From JABFRJ01 sp031379035 (GTDB lineage: Bacteria; Pseudomonadota; Alphaproteobacteria; Rhizobiales; Hyphomicrobiaceae): a DNA stretch of 64,000 nt. Numbering within the stretch: the stretch's first letter is position 1; the number at the start of each line of letters is the position of its first letter. The position numbers and the translations under genes were made by a program. Positions 1 to 8,335 of this stretch are shown here, in pieces. The notes below the pieces were generated by a model that did no database searches, was not told the DNA's origin, and worked only from the letters and a program-made list of their open reading frames with translations. Where the stretch lies: positions 1 through 64,000 of the forward strand of contig JANNEU010000329.1 of the NCBI GenBank assembly GCA_031379035.1, written 5' to 3'.

Positions 1-770
1 GCTTCAGCAGTTGCCTTCACCACGGCCTCAGCAATCGCCCCGGTATAGAACCCGCCCGCGCCCTGTGCCGCGAGTATCCGCAACGTGCCTGCGAACGCTG
101 GGTTCTTCAGCACATGCCCAACGGGCCAAGGCTTGCCGGCCTCGTCGAAAAAATACGCGCGTGCCGCTGGGTCAAAGGTCTGTGCGCCGCCTGTCTCGAT
201 GCTCGACAGCAGCGTGTTCAACCGCTTGGACATCGGAAATCCGCTCTCCGCCAGCTTGATGGCCGGTTCGAACAGGCGTCCCCACGGCAGCCGGCCGTGC
301 GCTTTGTATGAGGTCTCGAGCATGTGCATGAGGCCAGGCACACCGACCGCTTTGCCCCCAATTGACGCCTCCGGATAAGGCACGGGGGTGCCGTCGGCTT
401 TCAGGAAATTTGCGGGCGTCGCCGCCGCTGGTGCGGTCTCGCGGCCGTCGTAGGACTTCATCTCGCCGCGCACGGGGTTCCAGTGCAGCAGGAATGCGCC
501 ACCGCCGATCCCCGACGATTGCGGCTCGACCAGATTGAGCACCAGTTGCGTGCCGATCATGGCGTCCACAGCGCTGCCGCCGGCGTTCAAGATTTCAAGC
601 CCGGCATCTGCGGCTAACGGATGCGCCGCCACCACCATCTGCTTGCGCGCGGTGACGAGCGGCTTGGCCAGCAGCCCCGACGTGCCTTCAGGCGCTGCGA
701 ACTGGGCGTGGGCGCTTGTTGCGCAGAGCGCAGCGATGACGACTGGAACGACGAGAAATCGCAGGGGCAT
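1..770 (-). CDS. ggt: Gamma-glutamyltransferase, N-terminal part (runs off left edge)
   Basis: Translating the minus strand from the ATG at 770 gives an uninterrupted frame to the window edge (256 codons). It starts with a signal peptide (about residues 1-23, ending SAHAQ) and continues into the large subunit of a gamma-glutamyltransferase. Family landmarks are the early VVAAHPLAADAG segment, the NAGGSAVDAM segment, GIGGGAFLLHW, and the substrate-contact motif YDGRETAP at about residues 105-112. The enzyme is periplasmic, cuts gamma-glutamyl bonds in glutathione and related compounds, and normally self-cleaves before a Thr that would lie outside the window. Only about the first half is present because the sequence ends; there is no sign of a broken gene. 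It diverges from sfsA across a gap rich in short repeats. Confidence 0.9.
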   Translation of the reverse strand, partial: MPLRFLVVPVVIAALCATSAHAQFAAPEGTSGLLAKPLVTARKQMVVAAHPLAADAGLEILNAGGSAVDAMIGTQLVLNLVEPQSSGIGGGAFLLHWNPVRGEMKSYDGRETAPAAATPANFLKADGTPVPYPEASIGGKAVGVPGLMHMLETSYKAHGRLPWGRLFEPAIKLAESGFPMSKRLNTLLSSIETGGAQTFDPAARAYFFDEAGKPWPVGHVLKNPAFAGTLRILAAQGAGGFYTGAIAEAVVKATAE

Positions 771-865
771 GGTATCCGATCACAAAGGGCAGGAGGCGGG
801 GTCGCGAACTTGGCATGGAACCAGATACGGGTCACTGCTGGGGAGCGATCAATGGTAAAGGGGGA

Positions 866-985
866 GGGGTGAGTGGTGAGTGGCCAGTGGGGAGTGGTGA
901 ACAAAAAGTACCATTGCTGGTAGTCTGCGACTCAATTCCACACACCACTCACCACTCACCACTCACCACTCACCACTCACCACTT
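866..985. repeat. Heptamer tandem repeat with an inverted companion array
   Basis: Six head-to-tail copies of ACCACTC occupy 944-985 (the last ends ACCACTT). About 60 bases upstream, 869-899 carries several GAGTGGT-like units, the reverse complement of the same heptamer. The two arrays could pair into a long imperfect hairpin. They lie in the gap between divergent ggt and sfsA, ending about 10 bases before the sfsA start, so they cover the region where an sfsA ribosome-binding site would be. No clear promoter is visible here. Confidence 0.85.
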
Positions 986-995
986 TGCGAGCCCC

Positions 996-1712
996 ATGGA
1001 TTTTCCAAGCCCCCTCCTGCGCGGCACGCTGATCCAACGCTACAAACGCTTCCTGGCGGACGTGCGTCTTGATGATGGCACGACTGTCACCGCCACGTGT
1101 CCTAACACCGGCTCGATGATGGGCCTCAAGAACCCAGGGCAAACCGTCTGGCTCTCGACTTCCGACAGTGTTACGCGCAAGTACAAACATACCTGGGAGA
1201 TGGTCGAGCACGACCTCGGCAAAGGCCCATCGCTGGTCGGCGTCAACACGTCCCATCCCAACAAGATCGTTGCCGATGCGATCACGGCCGGCAAGATCAA
1301 ACCGCTGACAGGTTACGCGACGCTCGAGCGCGAGCGGAAATACGGGAAGAATTCACGTATCGACATTCTGCTGTCCGATCCCACGAAGCAGTTGACCTAT
1401 GTCGAAATCAAGAACGTGCATATGTCGCGGGTTGCTGGCCGCGCGGAATTTCCGGACAGCGTGACCGAGCGCGGCGCCAAGCACTTGGCCGAATTGTCAG
1501 ACATGGTGCGGGAAGGACATCGATCTGTGATGATTTTTCTTATCCAGCGCGCCGACGTCACTGCGCTCTCGCTGGCCCGCGACGTGGACGCGACTTATGG
1601 CGCGGCGTTTGATCTGGCAGCGGCCGCTGGCGTCGAGATGCTGGCGGTACGCTGCAAGTTGAGCACCACGCGCATCGTCGCGGACAAAATTGTGCCCATT
1701 AAGATGGGCTAG
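996..1712 (+). CDS. sfsA: SfsA family protein
   Basis: This 238-residue protein has the full SfsA pattern: CPNTGSM at residues 35-41, the RIDILL strand at 121-126, YVEIKN at 135-140, FPD..T.RG..HL at 152-164 and FLIQR at 181-185. SfsA was named for sugar fermentation stimulation in E. coli. Its fold combines an OB-like N-terminus with a PD-(D/E)XK nuclease-like domain, to which the D and E-x-K positions above belong. A biochemical role is not firmly known. The length is typical. The ATG at 996 follows the heptamer array directly, without a good Shine-Dalgarno sequence. Confidence 0.93.
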   Translation: MDFPSPLLRGTLIQRYKRFLADVRLDDGTTVTATCPNTGSMMGLKNPGQTVWLSTSDSVTRKYKHTWEMVEHDLGKGPSLVGVNTSHPNKIVADAITAGKIKPLTGYATLERERKYGKNSRIDILLSDPTKQLTYVEIKNVHMSRVAGRAEFPDSVTERGAKHLAELSDMVREGHRSVMIFLIQRADVTALSLARDVDATYGAAFDLAAAAGVEMLAVRCKLSTTRIVADKIVPIKMG

Positions 1713-1740
1713 TTGCCGACACCAAGCGGTACATCTGCGC

Positions 1741-1773
1741 CACTCGATCTCCACTCGATCTCCACTCGATCTC
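1741..1773. repeat. Three tandem copies of an 11-mer
   Basis: CACTCGATCTC is repeated three times without a mismatch (1741-1751, 1752-1762, 1763-1773) in the short gap between sfsA and aat. It has no obvious coding or operator role and resembles the other short tandem duplications in gaps of this window. Confidence 0.9.
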
Positions 1774-1843
1774 TCTGGCGGGGTCTGTTAGGAGGGTGCT
1801 CACGTGCCTGCCAACGGCTCCCCCCGCCAAAGGCTTCGACGTT

Positions 1844-2539
1844 ATGGCTTCTAAGGACGACATCGCGCTGGAAATTACGCCGGAAGTGCTGTTGAAGGCG
1901 TACGCTTGCGGGATCTTTCCAATGGCGGAGGCGGCCGACGACCCGGCGCTCTATTGGATTGAGCCGGAGCGGCGCGGCATTCTTCCGCTCGATCAGCTGC
2001 ATGTGCCGGGCCGCCTCAAGCGCACCATCCGTCAAGGCGTGTTTGAAGTCCGCGTTGATACGGCGTTCGAGGCGGTGATTGGCGGGTGCGGTGCTGCGCG
2101 CCCTGGCCGTCAGACAACCTGGATCAATGACAAAATCCGCTCGCTCTGCGGGCAACTGTTCGCCATGGGTCACTGTCACACGGTGGAGACCTGGCGCGAC
2201 GGCCAATTGGTCGGCGGGCTCTACGGCGTCTCGCTGGGCGGCGCCTTCTTCGGCGAAAGCATGTTTTCAACCGAGCGCGATGCCAGCAAGGTGGCGCTGA
2301 CGTATCTCGCTGCACGGCTGATCTTTGGCGGTTACCGGTTGCTCGATTGCCAATTCGTGACCGATCATCTGCGCCAGTTCGGCACGGTCGAGATCAATCG
2401 CGCCGAATTCCACGAGCACCTTGAGCGCGCGCTTGAAGTGACTGGCGTGTTCAACCGCCTGCCGCCGGACAGCGCCGGCGCTGAAATCCTAAGCATCATC
2501 GCCGACGCGCAAAAGAGCGCGGCAAACAGCGCGACTTAA
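1844..2539 (+). CDS. aat: Leucyl/phenylalanyl-tRNA--protein transferase
   Basis: Aat adds Leu or Phe from aminoacyl-tRNA to N-terminal Arg or Lys of proteins, marking them for ClpAP degradation through the N-end rule. The sequence shows the family core: YACGIFPMAE at residues 20-29, the W.EP..RGI.PL strand at 38-49, TWIND, LVGGLYGV and FFGESMFS, then DCQF near the C-terminus. From the ATG at 1844 the protein is 231 residues, normal for the family. An in-frame GTG at 1796 would add 16 residues that do not look conserved, and its GGAGG lies too close, so I prefer 1844, although its own ribosome-binding site (AAAGG) is weak. Confidence 0.93.
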   Translation: MASKDDIALEITPEVLLKAYACGIFPMAEAADDPALYWIEPERRGILPLDQLHVPGRLKRTIRQGVFEVRVDTAFEAVIGGCGAARPGRQTTWINDKIRSLCGQLFAMGHCHTVETWRDGQLVGGLYGVSLGGAFFGESMFSTERDASKVALTYLAARLIFGGYRLLDCQFVTDHLRQFGTVEINRAEFHEHLERALEVTGVFNRLPPDSAGAEILSIIADAQKSAANSAT

Positions 2540-2563
2540 TCTGAACCTATCCATCAAGGCCTG

Positions 2564-3292
2564 CTACTTTAGGGCCCACGTCGCGTGCACGGTGGTTTCA
2601 AGGTCCACGGACCCCGCTTCGACCGGCACGTCTTGCGCTGCGGCCATGGACTTCATGCGCCCGGCGTACGGTGCCGGTCCCGCCATGCGGATATCTTCGG
2701 CAATCGAAAGCACCTGTCCCAGCGTTGCGCCGGCCGCTGCTGCATACAACTCTGCTCGCCGCCGGGCGTTGACCATCGCCGCCTTGCGGACATCGTCCTT
2801 CAGTGTCTCCGCGGTGCTGACTTCGAAGCCGATGCCGCCCATCTGGTTGGCACCAAGCGTCAGCGCGGCATCCAGCACCTCGCCGATTTTCTTGATATCG
2901 ACCACCACGATGCGCACCTGATTGAGCGCGGTATAGCCGTTGATGACGGGCGGCTTGCCGTCGCGCGGGTTGGTGTAGCGCGGGTTCACCTGGATGGCGG
3001 TTGTTTGAATATCTTTCGCTGCAATGCCGAGCGCTTTGAGCCCATCGATCAGCTTGCTCATCGCCGCCGTGTTGCGCGCCATCGCTTCGCGCGCGGTATC
3101 GGCTTCGGTCTGCACCCCCGTGGAGATGGACGCCCGGTCCGGCGCTGCACTGACACGGCCTTGGGCGGAAACGGAGACAGTGCGTTCGGTCATGCGGGGG
3201 GTGTCCGGAGGGGTGGATTGGGCAAAAGCCGGTGCCAGGCCGGCAACCGCCAGAACGGCGGCGGCAAGGGCGGAGCTGGAGAAAACGCGCAT
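2564..3292 (-). CDS. SIMPL domain (DUF541) periplasmic protein
   Basis: This 242-residue protein has a signal peptide (MRVFSSSALAAAV..., cleavage after about PAFAQ) and one SIMPL/DUF541 domain. The domain begins with the RTVSVSAQGRVSAAPDRA strand and has the typical internal I..Y.N.....QVRI.V and late VR.A..NAR..AE.YA segments. SIMPL proteins form oligomeric periplasmic or outer-membrane-associated assemblies and have been linked to oxidative stress and porin-like roles; no enzymatic activity is established. The frame is open upstream to 3385, but the signal peptide fixes the start at 3292. It is convergent with aat and divergent from the acid phosphatase. Confidence 0.9.
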   Translation of the reverse strand: MRVFSSSALAAAVLAVAGLAPAFAQSTPPDTPRMTERTVSVSAQGRVSAAPDRASISTGVQTEADTAREAMARNTAAMSKLIDGLKALGIAAKDIQTTAIQVNPRYTNPRDGKPPVINGYTALNQVRIVVVDIKKIGEVLDAALTLGANQMGGIGFEVSTAETLKDDVRKAAMVNARRRAELYAAAAGATLGQVLSIAEDIRMAGPAPYAGRMKSMAAAQDVPVEAGSVDLETTVHATWALK

Positions 3293-3459
3293 GTGGTCTG
3301 CTTTCAGTGAGCGACGATGGTTGGAATACGTAGACACTATTTGCGGCGGAATGTGGCAGGCGGCGCACGGTGCCCTGGCCAACATTCGCCCGCTGGTCTC
3401 GCGTGAGGCGATCAGCTAGCGTTCTCCCTGGGAACGGTTCTAGGGCTTCGGGGGCACAC

Positions 3460-4314
3460 ATGCTGGGTCGGATTTTGTTGGCGGCTGTTGCCTGCCTCGT
3501 GGGTGCTGCGGGTGCCACGCTTGCGCCTGCTTATCTGCGGCCGCCTGCACCCGCTGCGGCGCTCCCCACCACCAAGCCGGAAGAGCTGCAGGCGTTGCGG
3601 CCGGGGTTTGTGCAAGGCTACATGCCACGGCCTACGCTTGTTGACAGTCTTGCGCTGTTGCGGCCGCCACCCGCGGCCGGCTCGCCGGAACAGGCGGCCG
3701 ACGAGGCGATGCGTCTTGCCGTGCTGCCGTTGCGTGACACGCCGCGTTGGACGTTGGCCGCTCACGACGCCGAGCTGACGTTTCCGAAAGCGGCGGATAC
3801 GTTCGCGTGCAGTTTAGGGGTGACTATTAGCGCCGAAGCCACGCCGCATCTCAACATGCTGTTGCGCCGCACGCTGGCGGACGCGGGGCTCGCCACCTAC
3901 AAAGCGAAAGACAAGTACACCCGCCCCCGGCCCTTCGTTGCCGCCAACGACAACACGATCTGCGTGCCGAAGGACGAGGCCTCGCTCCGCAAGGATGGCT
4001 CGTATCCATCAGGCCACGCCGCGCTCGGCTGGGCGTGGGCACTGGTGCTGATGGAACTGGCGCCGGATCGCGCCGACGCGATCGCGCAACGCGGCTTCGC
4101 TTTTGGTCAGAGCCGCGTTGTCTGCGGCGTGCATTGGCAGAGCGATGTGGAGGCTGGCCGCCTGGTCGGTTCCGCCGCCGTCGCTCAGTTGCACGCGAAC
4201 CCGGACTTTACGGCTCAACTCAGTGCCGCCCGCAAAGAGTTCGCTGCAGTCCGCGCGGCCGGCAGCAAACCATCGGCTGACTGTGCGTTAGAGCAGCAGG
4301 CGCTGGCCAAGTAG
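3460..4314 (+). CDS. Class A nonspecific acid phosphatase (PAP2/PhoN-like)
   Basis: The 284-residue secreted protein carries the three-part PAP2 phosphatase signature: K150-x6-R157-P158 (in KYTRPRP), PSGH at 183-186, and SR-x5-H-x3-D with S218, R219, H225 and D229. The SYPSGHAALGW and GFAFGQSRVVCGVHW contexts are those of bacterial class A acid phosphatases of the PhoN/PhoC type, which release phosphate from many organic monoesters in the periplasm. A hydrophobic N-terminus (residues 1-25) would serve as signal peptide or anchor. The frame opens at 3370 but the ATG at 3460 precedes the signal sequence. It stands alone; there is no phosphate-regulon neighbour. Confidence 0.9.
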   Translation: MLGRILLAAVACLVGAAGATLAPAYLRPPAPAAALPTTKPEELQALRPGFVQGYMPRPTLVDSLALLRPPPAAGSPEQAADEAMRLAVLPLRDTPRWTLAAHDAELTFPKAADTFACSLGVTISAEATPHLNMLLRRTLADAGLATYKAKDKYTRPRPFVAANDNTICVPKDEASLRKDGSYPSGHAALGWAWALVLMELAPDRADAIAQRGFAFGQSRVVCGVHWQSDVEAGRLVGSAAVAQLHANPDFTAQLSAARKEFAAVRAAGSKPSADCALEQQALAK

Positions 4315-4331
4315 GCCGTCGCCCTGTCGTG

Positions 4332-4359
4332 ATCCTACCTCCAGAATCCTACCTCCAGA
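4332..4359. repeat. Perfect 14-mer direct duplication
   Basis: ATCCTACCTCCAGA occurs twice in tandem (4332-4345 and 4346-4359) just before the small membrane protein at 4372. It is one of the recurring intergenic duplications in this window. Confidence 0.88.
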
Positions 4360-4371
4360 TTTGGACGCGCC

Positions 4372-4575
4372 ATGAAGCAGTCGTCGAAACTGGCGATCCT
4401 GGGGCTGGGCTTACAGATCGTCCTTGGGGGACTGGCAGTCGGCTTGTTGCAGACTGTTGGGACGACATCGGCTGAAACCGCGCGGCGGGTCCTCACGGCG
4501 GCTGGTTGGGTCATGGGCGGCCTCGGCGCACTGTTCCTGGTCTGGTGGTTTCTGGCGCGCAGGGCGGGCCGCTGA
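4372..4575 (+). CDS. Small two-helix membrane protein
   Basis: A 67-residue protein with two predicted membrane segments, about residues 7-28 (LAILGLGLQIVLGGLAVGLL) and 43-62 (AAGWVMGGLGALFLVWWFLA), ending in a positively charged RRAGR tail. I do not recognise a family. The start ATG has no strong ribosome-binding site; support comes from the clean amphipathic layout and from the surrounding space being otherwise empty. It follows the acid phosphatase on the same strand by 57 bases and could be cotranscribed with it. Confidence 0.55.
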   Translation: MKQSSKLAILGLGLQIVLGGLAVGLLQTVGTTSAETARRVLTAAGWVMGGLGALFLVWWFLARRAGR

Positions 4576-4596
4576 CGGGGAGGCTTAAACTCTGGT

Positions 4597-4656
4597 TGCA
4601 ACTCTAGATGCAACTCTAGATGCAACTCCGGCCGCAACTTCGGTCGCAACCCCGTT
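4597..4656. repeat. Degenerating 12-mer tandem array
   Basis: Two exact TGCAACTCTAGA units (4597-4608, 4609-4620) are followed by three decayed units on the same 12-base period (TGCAACTCCGGC, CGCAACTTCGGT, CGCAACCCCGTT) up to about 4656. The array lies just upstream of the ferredoxin gene and may separate it from the preceding transcript. Confidence 0.8.
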
Positions 4657-4710
4657 GCCCTTGCCGTAACTTGCAGCCTAAGTTGCCGCAAAGGTCACGC
4701 GGGGAAAGCC

Positions 4711-5031
4711 ATGCCGAAGATCACCTACATTGAGCATTCCGGAAAAGCGCATACGGTTGAGGTTCCGCTCGGCCACTCCGTCATGAACGGTGCCGTCGAG
4801 AACAAAATACCCGGCATCGATGCCGACTGTGGCGGGCAATGTGCCTGCGGCACCTGCCACGTCTATGTGCAAGCGCCGTGGCTTGAAAAGGTCGGTGCCA
4901 GCAACGCGCAAGAAGCCGACATGCTCGAATTCGCGGCAGCTGCTGAAGCGAACTCAAGGCTGTCTTGCCAGATCGAAGTCACGGCGGCACTCGATGGTCT
5001 GGTGGTCAAGATGCCCGAGGGCCAGCACTGA
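4711..5031 (+). CDS. 2Fe-2S ferredoxin, adrenodoxin type
   Basis: This 106-residue protein has the vertebrate/bacterial adrenodoxin-type cluster ligands C40-x5-C46-x2-C49-x36-C86, with the context DADCGGQCACGTCHVYV. Such ferredoxins (putidaredoxin, terpredoxin) pass single electrons to cytochrome P450s. The P450 gene begins 36 bases downstream, so it is very likely the P450 electron donor. A GGGGAAAG ribosome-binding site sits just ahead of the ATG. A flavin ferredoxin reductase, needed to complete the chain, is not in the window. Confidence 0.94.
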   Translation: MPKITYIEHSGKAHTVEVPLGHSVMNGAVENKIPGIDADCGGQCACGTCHVYVQAPWLEKVGASNAQEADMLEFAAAAEANSRLSCQIEVTAALDGLVVKMPEGQH

Positions 5032-5066
5032 CCACAAGCTTTCATAACGTATGCGAGGTGTCCCCC

Positions 5067-6305
5067 ATGACCGCTGCCGCTACCATCGCCGCCACCCGTG
5101 ACGCGGCCGAGACCATCCCCCTCGACACGCTCGATATGAGCCAGGCGAGCCGCTTCGAGAACGACAGTATCGGGCCGTACTTCGCCCGGCTGCGGCGCGA
5201 GGCACCGGTCCATTACTGCGCCAACAGTATCTTCGGCCCCTACTGGTCGATCACGAAATACCAAGACATCATGGCGGTCGACAGCAATCACAAAGTGTTC
5301 TCATCGCACGGCGGCATCACGCTGCTTGATCCGCCCAGCGACGACATCCGCATGCCGATGTTCATCGCCATGGACCCGCCCAAGCATGACGAGCAGCGCA
5401 AGGCGGTCAGCCCCATCGTCGCGCCAGCCAACCTCGCGAAGCTTGAAGGCCTGATCCGCTCGCGCGCTATTGCTATCATCGAGAGCCTGCCGGTCGGCGA
5501 GACGTTTGACTGGGTTGATCGCGTCTCAATCGAGCTGACCACGCAGATGCTGGCAACCTTGTTCGACTTCCCGTTCGAAGATCGCCGGCTGCTCACTCAC
5601 TGGTCAGATGTGGCGACCAAGCTGCCGCAAACGCAGGCGGACTGGGATTATCGGGAAGCCGAGCTGCAGAAGTGCCTCAAATACTTCGTCGGTCTGTGGA
5701 ACCAGCGGGTCAACGCCGCGCCCGGCAACGATCTGATTTCCATGCTGGCGCACGACCCGGCAACGCGGGACATGCAGCCGCGCGAGTTCCTCGGCAATCT
5801 CATTTTGCTGATTGTCGGCGGCAACGACACGACACGCAACTCGATCTCCGGCGGGCTCTACTTTCTCAACCAATTCCCCTGGGAGTACGACAAGCTCCGG
5901 AAGGACCCTTCGCTCATTCCCAACATGGTCTCCGAGATCATCCGCTTCCAGACGCCGCTCGCCTACATGCGCCGCCGCGCGCTGGTCGATCACGAGATCG
6001 GCGGGAAGACGATCAAAGCCGGCGATAAAGTCGCCATGTGGTATGTCTCTGGCAATCGTGACAGCAGCGCCATCGAGGCACCGGATCAGTTTCTGATTGA
6101 TCGTGAGCGCGCACGCCAGCACTTGTCATTCGGCTTCGGTATTCACCGCTGCGTTGGCAACCGGCTGGCCGAAATGCAGCTGCGTATTCTCTGGGAGGAG
6201 CTGCTCAAGCGCTATCCGCGCATCGAGGTGACCGGCGAACCCAAGCGCGTGCCCTCCAGCTTCGTGCGGGGTTATACATCGATGCCGGTCAAGATCGCGG
6301 CGTGA
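5067..6305 (+). CDS. Cytochrome P450, CYP153-like
   Basis: A 412-residue soluble bacterial P450. Visible landmarks are the I-helix oxygen-activation motif GGNDTTRNS (about residues 251-259), the K-helix E-I-I-R, and the heme-binding loop FGFGIHRCVG with the thiolate ligand Cys362. The wording of the I-helix and the C-terminal GNRLAEMQLRILWEE segment resemble the CYP153 group, known for terminal hydroxylation of alkanes, fatty acids and some terpenes. The substrate here is not known. The frame is open from 4965, but the ATG at 5067 has GAGGTG upstream and starts where the family does. It sits between its ferredoxin and genes for an acyl-CoA synthetase and an alcohol dehydrogenase, which suits oxidation of an alkyl compound to an acid and then a CoA ester. 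Confidence 0.93.
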   Translation: MTAAATIAATRDAAETIPLDTLDMSQASRFENDSIGPYFARLRREAPVHYCANSIFGPYWSITKYQDIMAVDSNHKVFSSHGGITLLDPPSDDIRMPMFIAMDPPKHDEQRKAVSPIVAPANLAKLEGLIRSRAIAIIESLPVGETFDWVDRVSIELTTQMLATLFDFPFEDRRLLTHWSDVATKLPQTQADWDYREAELQKCLKYFVGLWNQRVNAAPGNDLISMLAHDPATRDMQPREFLGNLILLIVGGNDTTRNSISGGLYFLNQFPWEYDKLRKDPSLIPNMVSEIIRFQTPLAYMRRRALVDHEIGGKTIKAGDKVAMWYVSGNRDSSAIEAPDQFLIDRERARQHLSFGFGIHRCVGNRLAEMQLRILWEELLKRYPRIEVTGEPKRVPSSFVRGYTSMPVKIAA

Positions 6306-6349
6306 GGCATGCGGTATGGCAGATGAACAGCAAGGGACTTGAGCTACGC

Positions 6350-6703
6350 ATGCAGGATAAGATCAATTTAGCGGAAAAGCTTGCGACATTTTCTGAGTAT
6401 TGGTCGCCACGCACAGTCGCGCGGCTCAACGCTTCCGATGTTATGGTTGTGAAGGTCAGAGGCGATTTCGTTTGGCACAAGCACGACGAGACGGATGACT
6501 TCTTCCTCGTTATTAAGGGCACGCTCGACATCGAGTTGCGGGATCGCACAGTGACCCTCGGGCCGGGAGAAATGTATATCGTCCCGAAAGGTGTTGAGCA
6601 TCGCACCGTCGCTCATGAGGAAGTTCATTTGCTTTTGATTGAACCGACGGGAACACCCAATACGGGTGATGTTAAAACAGCGGCGCCTCGGAAAGTCGCA
6701 TGA
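6350..6703 (+). CDS. Small single-domain cupin
   Basis: A 117-residue cupin. The first cupin motif reads WHKHDETDDFFLVIKG: both histidines are present, but the usual metal-ligand Glu is Asp. The second motif is GPGEMYIVPKGVEHR. Starts are possible at GTG 6302 (overlapping the P450 stop), ATG 6323 and ATG 6350. The last begins MQDKINLAEKL, where related proteins begin, and has AAGGGAC upstream. The gene is clearly less GC-rich than its neighbours, with codons such as TTA and ATT, which hints at separate acquisition. Enzyme or binding role unknown; perhaps accessory to the P450 pathway. Confidence 0.82.
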   Translation: MQDKINLAEKLATFSEYWSPRTVARLNASDVMVVKVRGDFVWHKHDETDDFFLVIKGTLDIELRDRTVTLGPGEMYIVPKGVEHRTVAHEEVHLLLIEPTGTPNTGDVKTAAPRKVA

Positions 6704-6762
6704 ACTGACTTTGTTTGAGCGGTTTGTATTGTAACTGACGTTATCGGTGACCAATTAGCGAC

Positions 6763-8313
6763 ATGCACCATCCCTGCCACCACGCCGTCGCGGCTCCCGA
6801 CAAGCCTGCCGTCATCATGGCGCGCACCGGCGAGACGGTGACGTACGCGCAACTCGATGCGCGTTCGAACCAGGGTGCGCAGTTGTTCCGGTCGCTGGGC
6901 CTCAAGCGTGGCGACGCCATTGCGTTGATGTTGGAGAACTCGGCGCAGTTCCACGCGATCTGCTTTGCAGCGCAACGCAGTGGCCTGTTTTACACCGCCA
7001 TGAGCACACGGCTGTCGCCATCGGAGGCGGCTTACATCGTGCAAGACTGTGGGGCCAAAATTTTCATCGCGTCGTCATCGTTGGTGCCACTGGCTGATGC
7101 CACGCGTGCAGCAAATCCGCAGTTGCAACACGCGTTCGCCGTGGGCGGTGTCATTCCCGGCTTTACGTCGTGGGAAGTGCAGACAGATACACAGCCGGCA
7201 ACGCCCATCGTCGATCAGAGCGCGGGCCGCGACATGCTCTATTCGTCGGGCACAACCGGGCGCCCTAAGGGTATCAAAGCGGCGCTGCTCGACCATGCCT
7301 TCGATGCACCAACGCAGCTCTTGATGAGCACCGCTGCACTCTACGGCTTCAACCCCGAAACGCGCTATCTCTCGCCCGCGCCGCTCTATCACGCAGCACC
7401 CCTGCGCTTCACCATGACTTTGATACGGCTGGGCGGCACCGTGGTGATCATGGAGAAGTTCGACGAAACGGCCGCGCTCGCCCACATCGAGGCGTATAAA
7501 ATCACCCACAGCCAATGGGTCCCGTCGATGTTTGTGCGAATGCTCAAGCTGCCGGTGAGCACGCGTGCGCGTTACGATCTGTCGTCGCTCAAGGTGGCGA
7601 TCCATGCGGCCGCGCCGTGCCCGATATCCGTTAAAGAGCAGATGATCGCCTGGTGGGGGCCTGTGCTGTTCGAGTACTACGCTGGCACCGAAAGCAATGG
7701 CTTCGTCGCCTGCAACTCTGCCGAGTGGCTCGCGCACAAGGGGACCGTTGGCCGCGCCATTACGGGCGAACTTCGCATCGTCGGCGAAGATGGCACGCTG
7801 TTGCCACCCGGATCGGATAATCCCGGCACCATCTACTTCGCCAACGCGCCTTCATTTGAGTATCACAACGATCCAGAGAAGACCGCTGCCTCGCGCTCGC
7901 CCGAAGGCTGGTCCACGCTGGGCGACGTGGGTTACCTGGACGTCGACGGCTTTCTGTATTTGACCGACCGTAAGGCGCACATGATCATCTCCGGCGGGGT
8001 CAACATCTACCCGCAAGAGGTGGAGGACTTGCTGATCACACACCCGCGCATCGCCGATGCGGCCGTCATTGGCGTGCCGAGCGAAGACTTCGGCGAGGAA
8101 GTGAAGGCCGTGGTGCAGCCGCTCGATTGGGCCGATGCAACCCCCGCCTTCGCCGCCGAGTTGATCGCCTTCTGCCGCGCGAATATCAGCCACGTGAAAG
8201 CGCCGCGCTCGATCGATTTCGAACGCGAGCTGCCGCGTCATCCAACAGGCAAACTCTACAAACGATTGATCAGAGATCGTTACTGGCAAGGGCGCGCGAG
8301 TAAGTTGGTTTGA
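6763..8313 (+). CDS. AMP-binding acyl-CoA synthetase
   Basis: A 516-residue adenylate-forming enzyme that would activate a carboxylic acid with ATP and attach it to CoA. The phosphate-binding loop is YSSGTTGRPKG at about residues 157-167, the hinge region contains GWSTLGDVGYLD and LTDRKAHMIISGG (about 385-415), and the catalytic Lys is in the C-terminal PTGKLYKR at about 498-505. Length and motifs fit the fatty-acid/aryl-acid CoA ligase group. Its position after the P450 and before the alcohol dehydrogenase suggests it activates the acid made from the hydroxylated substrate. The substrate cannot be read from sequence. Confidence 0.92.
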   Translation: MHHPCHHAVAAPDKPAVIMARTGETVTYAQLDARSNQGAQLFRSLGLKRGDAIALMLENSAQFHAICFAAQRSGLFYTAMSTRLSPSEAAYIVQDCGAKIFIASSSLVPLADATRAANPQLQHAFAVGGVIPGFTSWEVQTDTQPATPIVDQSAGRDMLYSSGTTGRPKGIKAALLDHAFDAPTQLLMSTAALYGFNPETRYLSPAPLYHAAPLRFTMTLIRLGGTVVIMEKFDETAALAHIEAYKITHSQWVPSMFVRMLKLPVSTRARYDLSSLKVAIHAAAPCPISVKEQMIAWWGPVLFEYYAGTESNGFVACNSAEWLAHKGTVGRAITGELRIVGEDGTLLPPGSDNPGTIYFANAPSFEYHNDPEKTAASRSPEGWSTLGDVGYLDVDGFLYLTDRKAHMIISGGVNIYPQEVEDLLITHPRIADAAVIGVPSEDFGEEVKAVVQPLDWADATPAFAAELIAFCRANISHVKAPRSIDFERELPRHPTGKLYKRLIRDRYWQGRASKLV

Positions 8314-8335
8314 AACTGTTGTCGGGACCTGCACC

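Noticed and set aside
944..985. CRISPR array
   Set aside because: Units are 7 bases with no spacers, and there are no cas genes; it is a simple tandem repeat.
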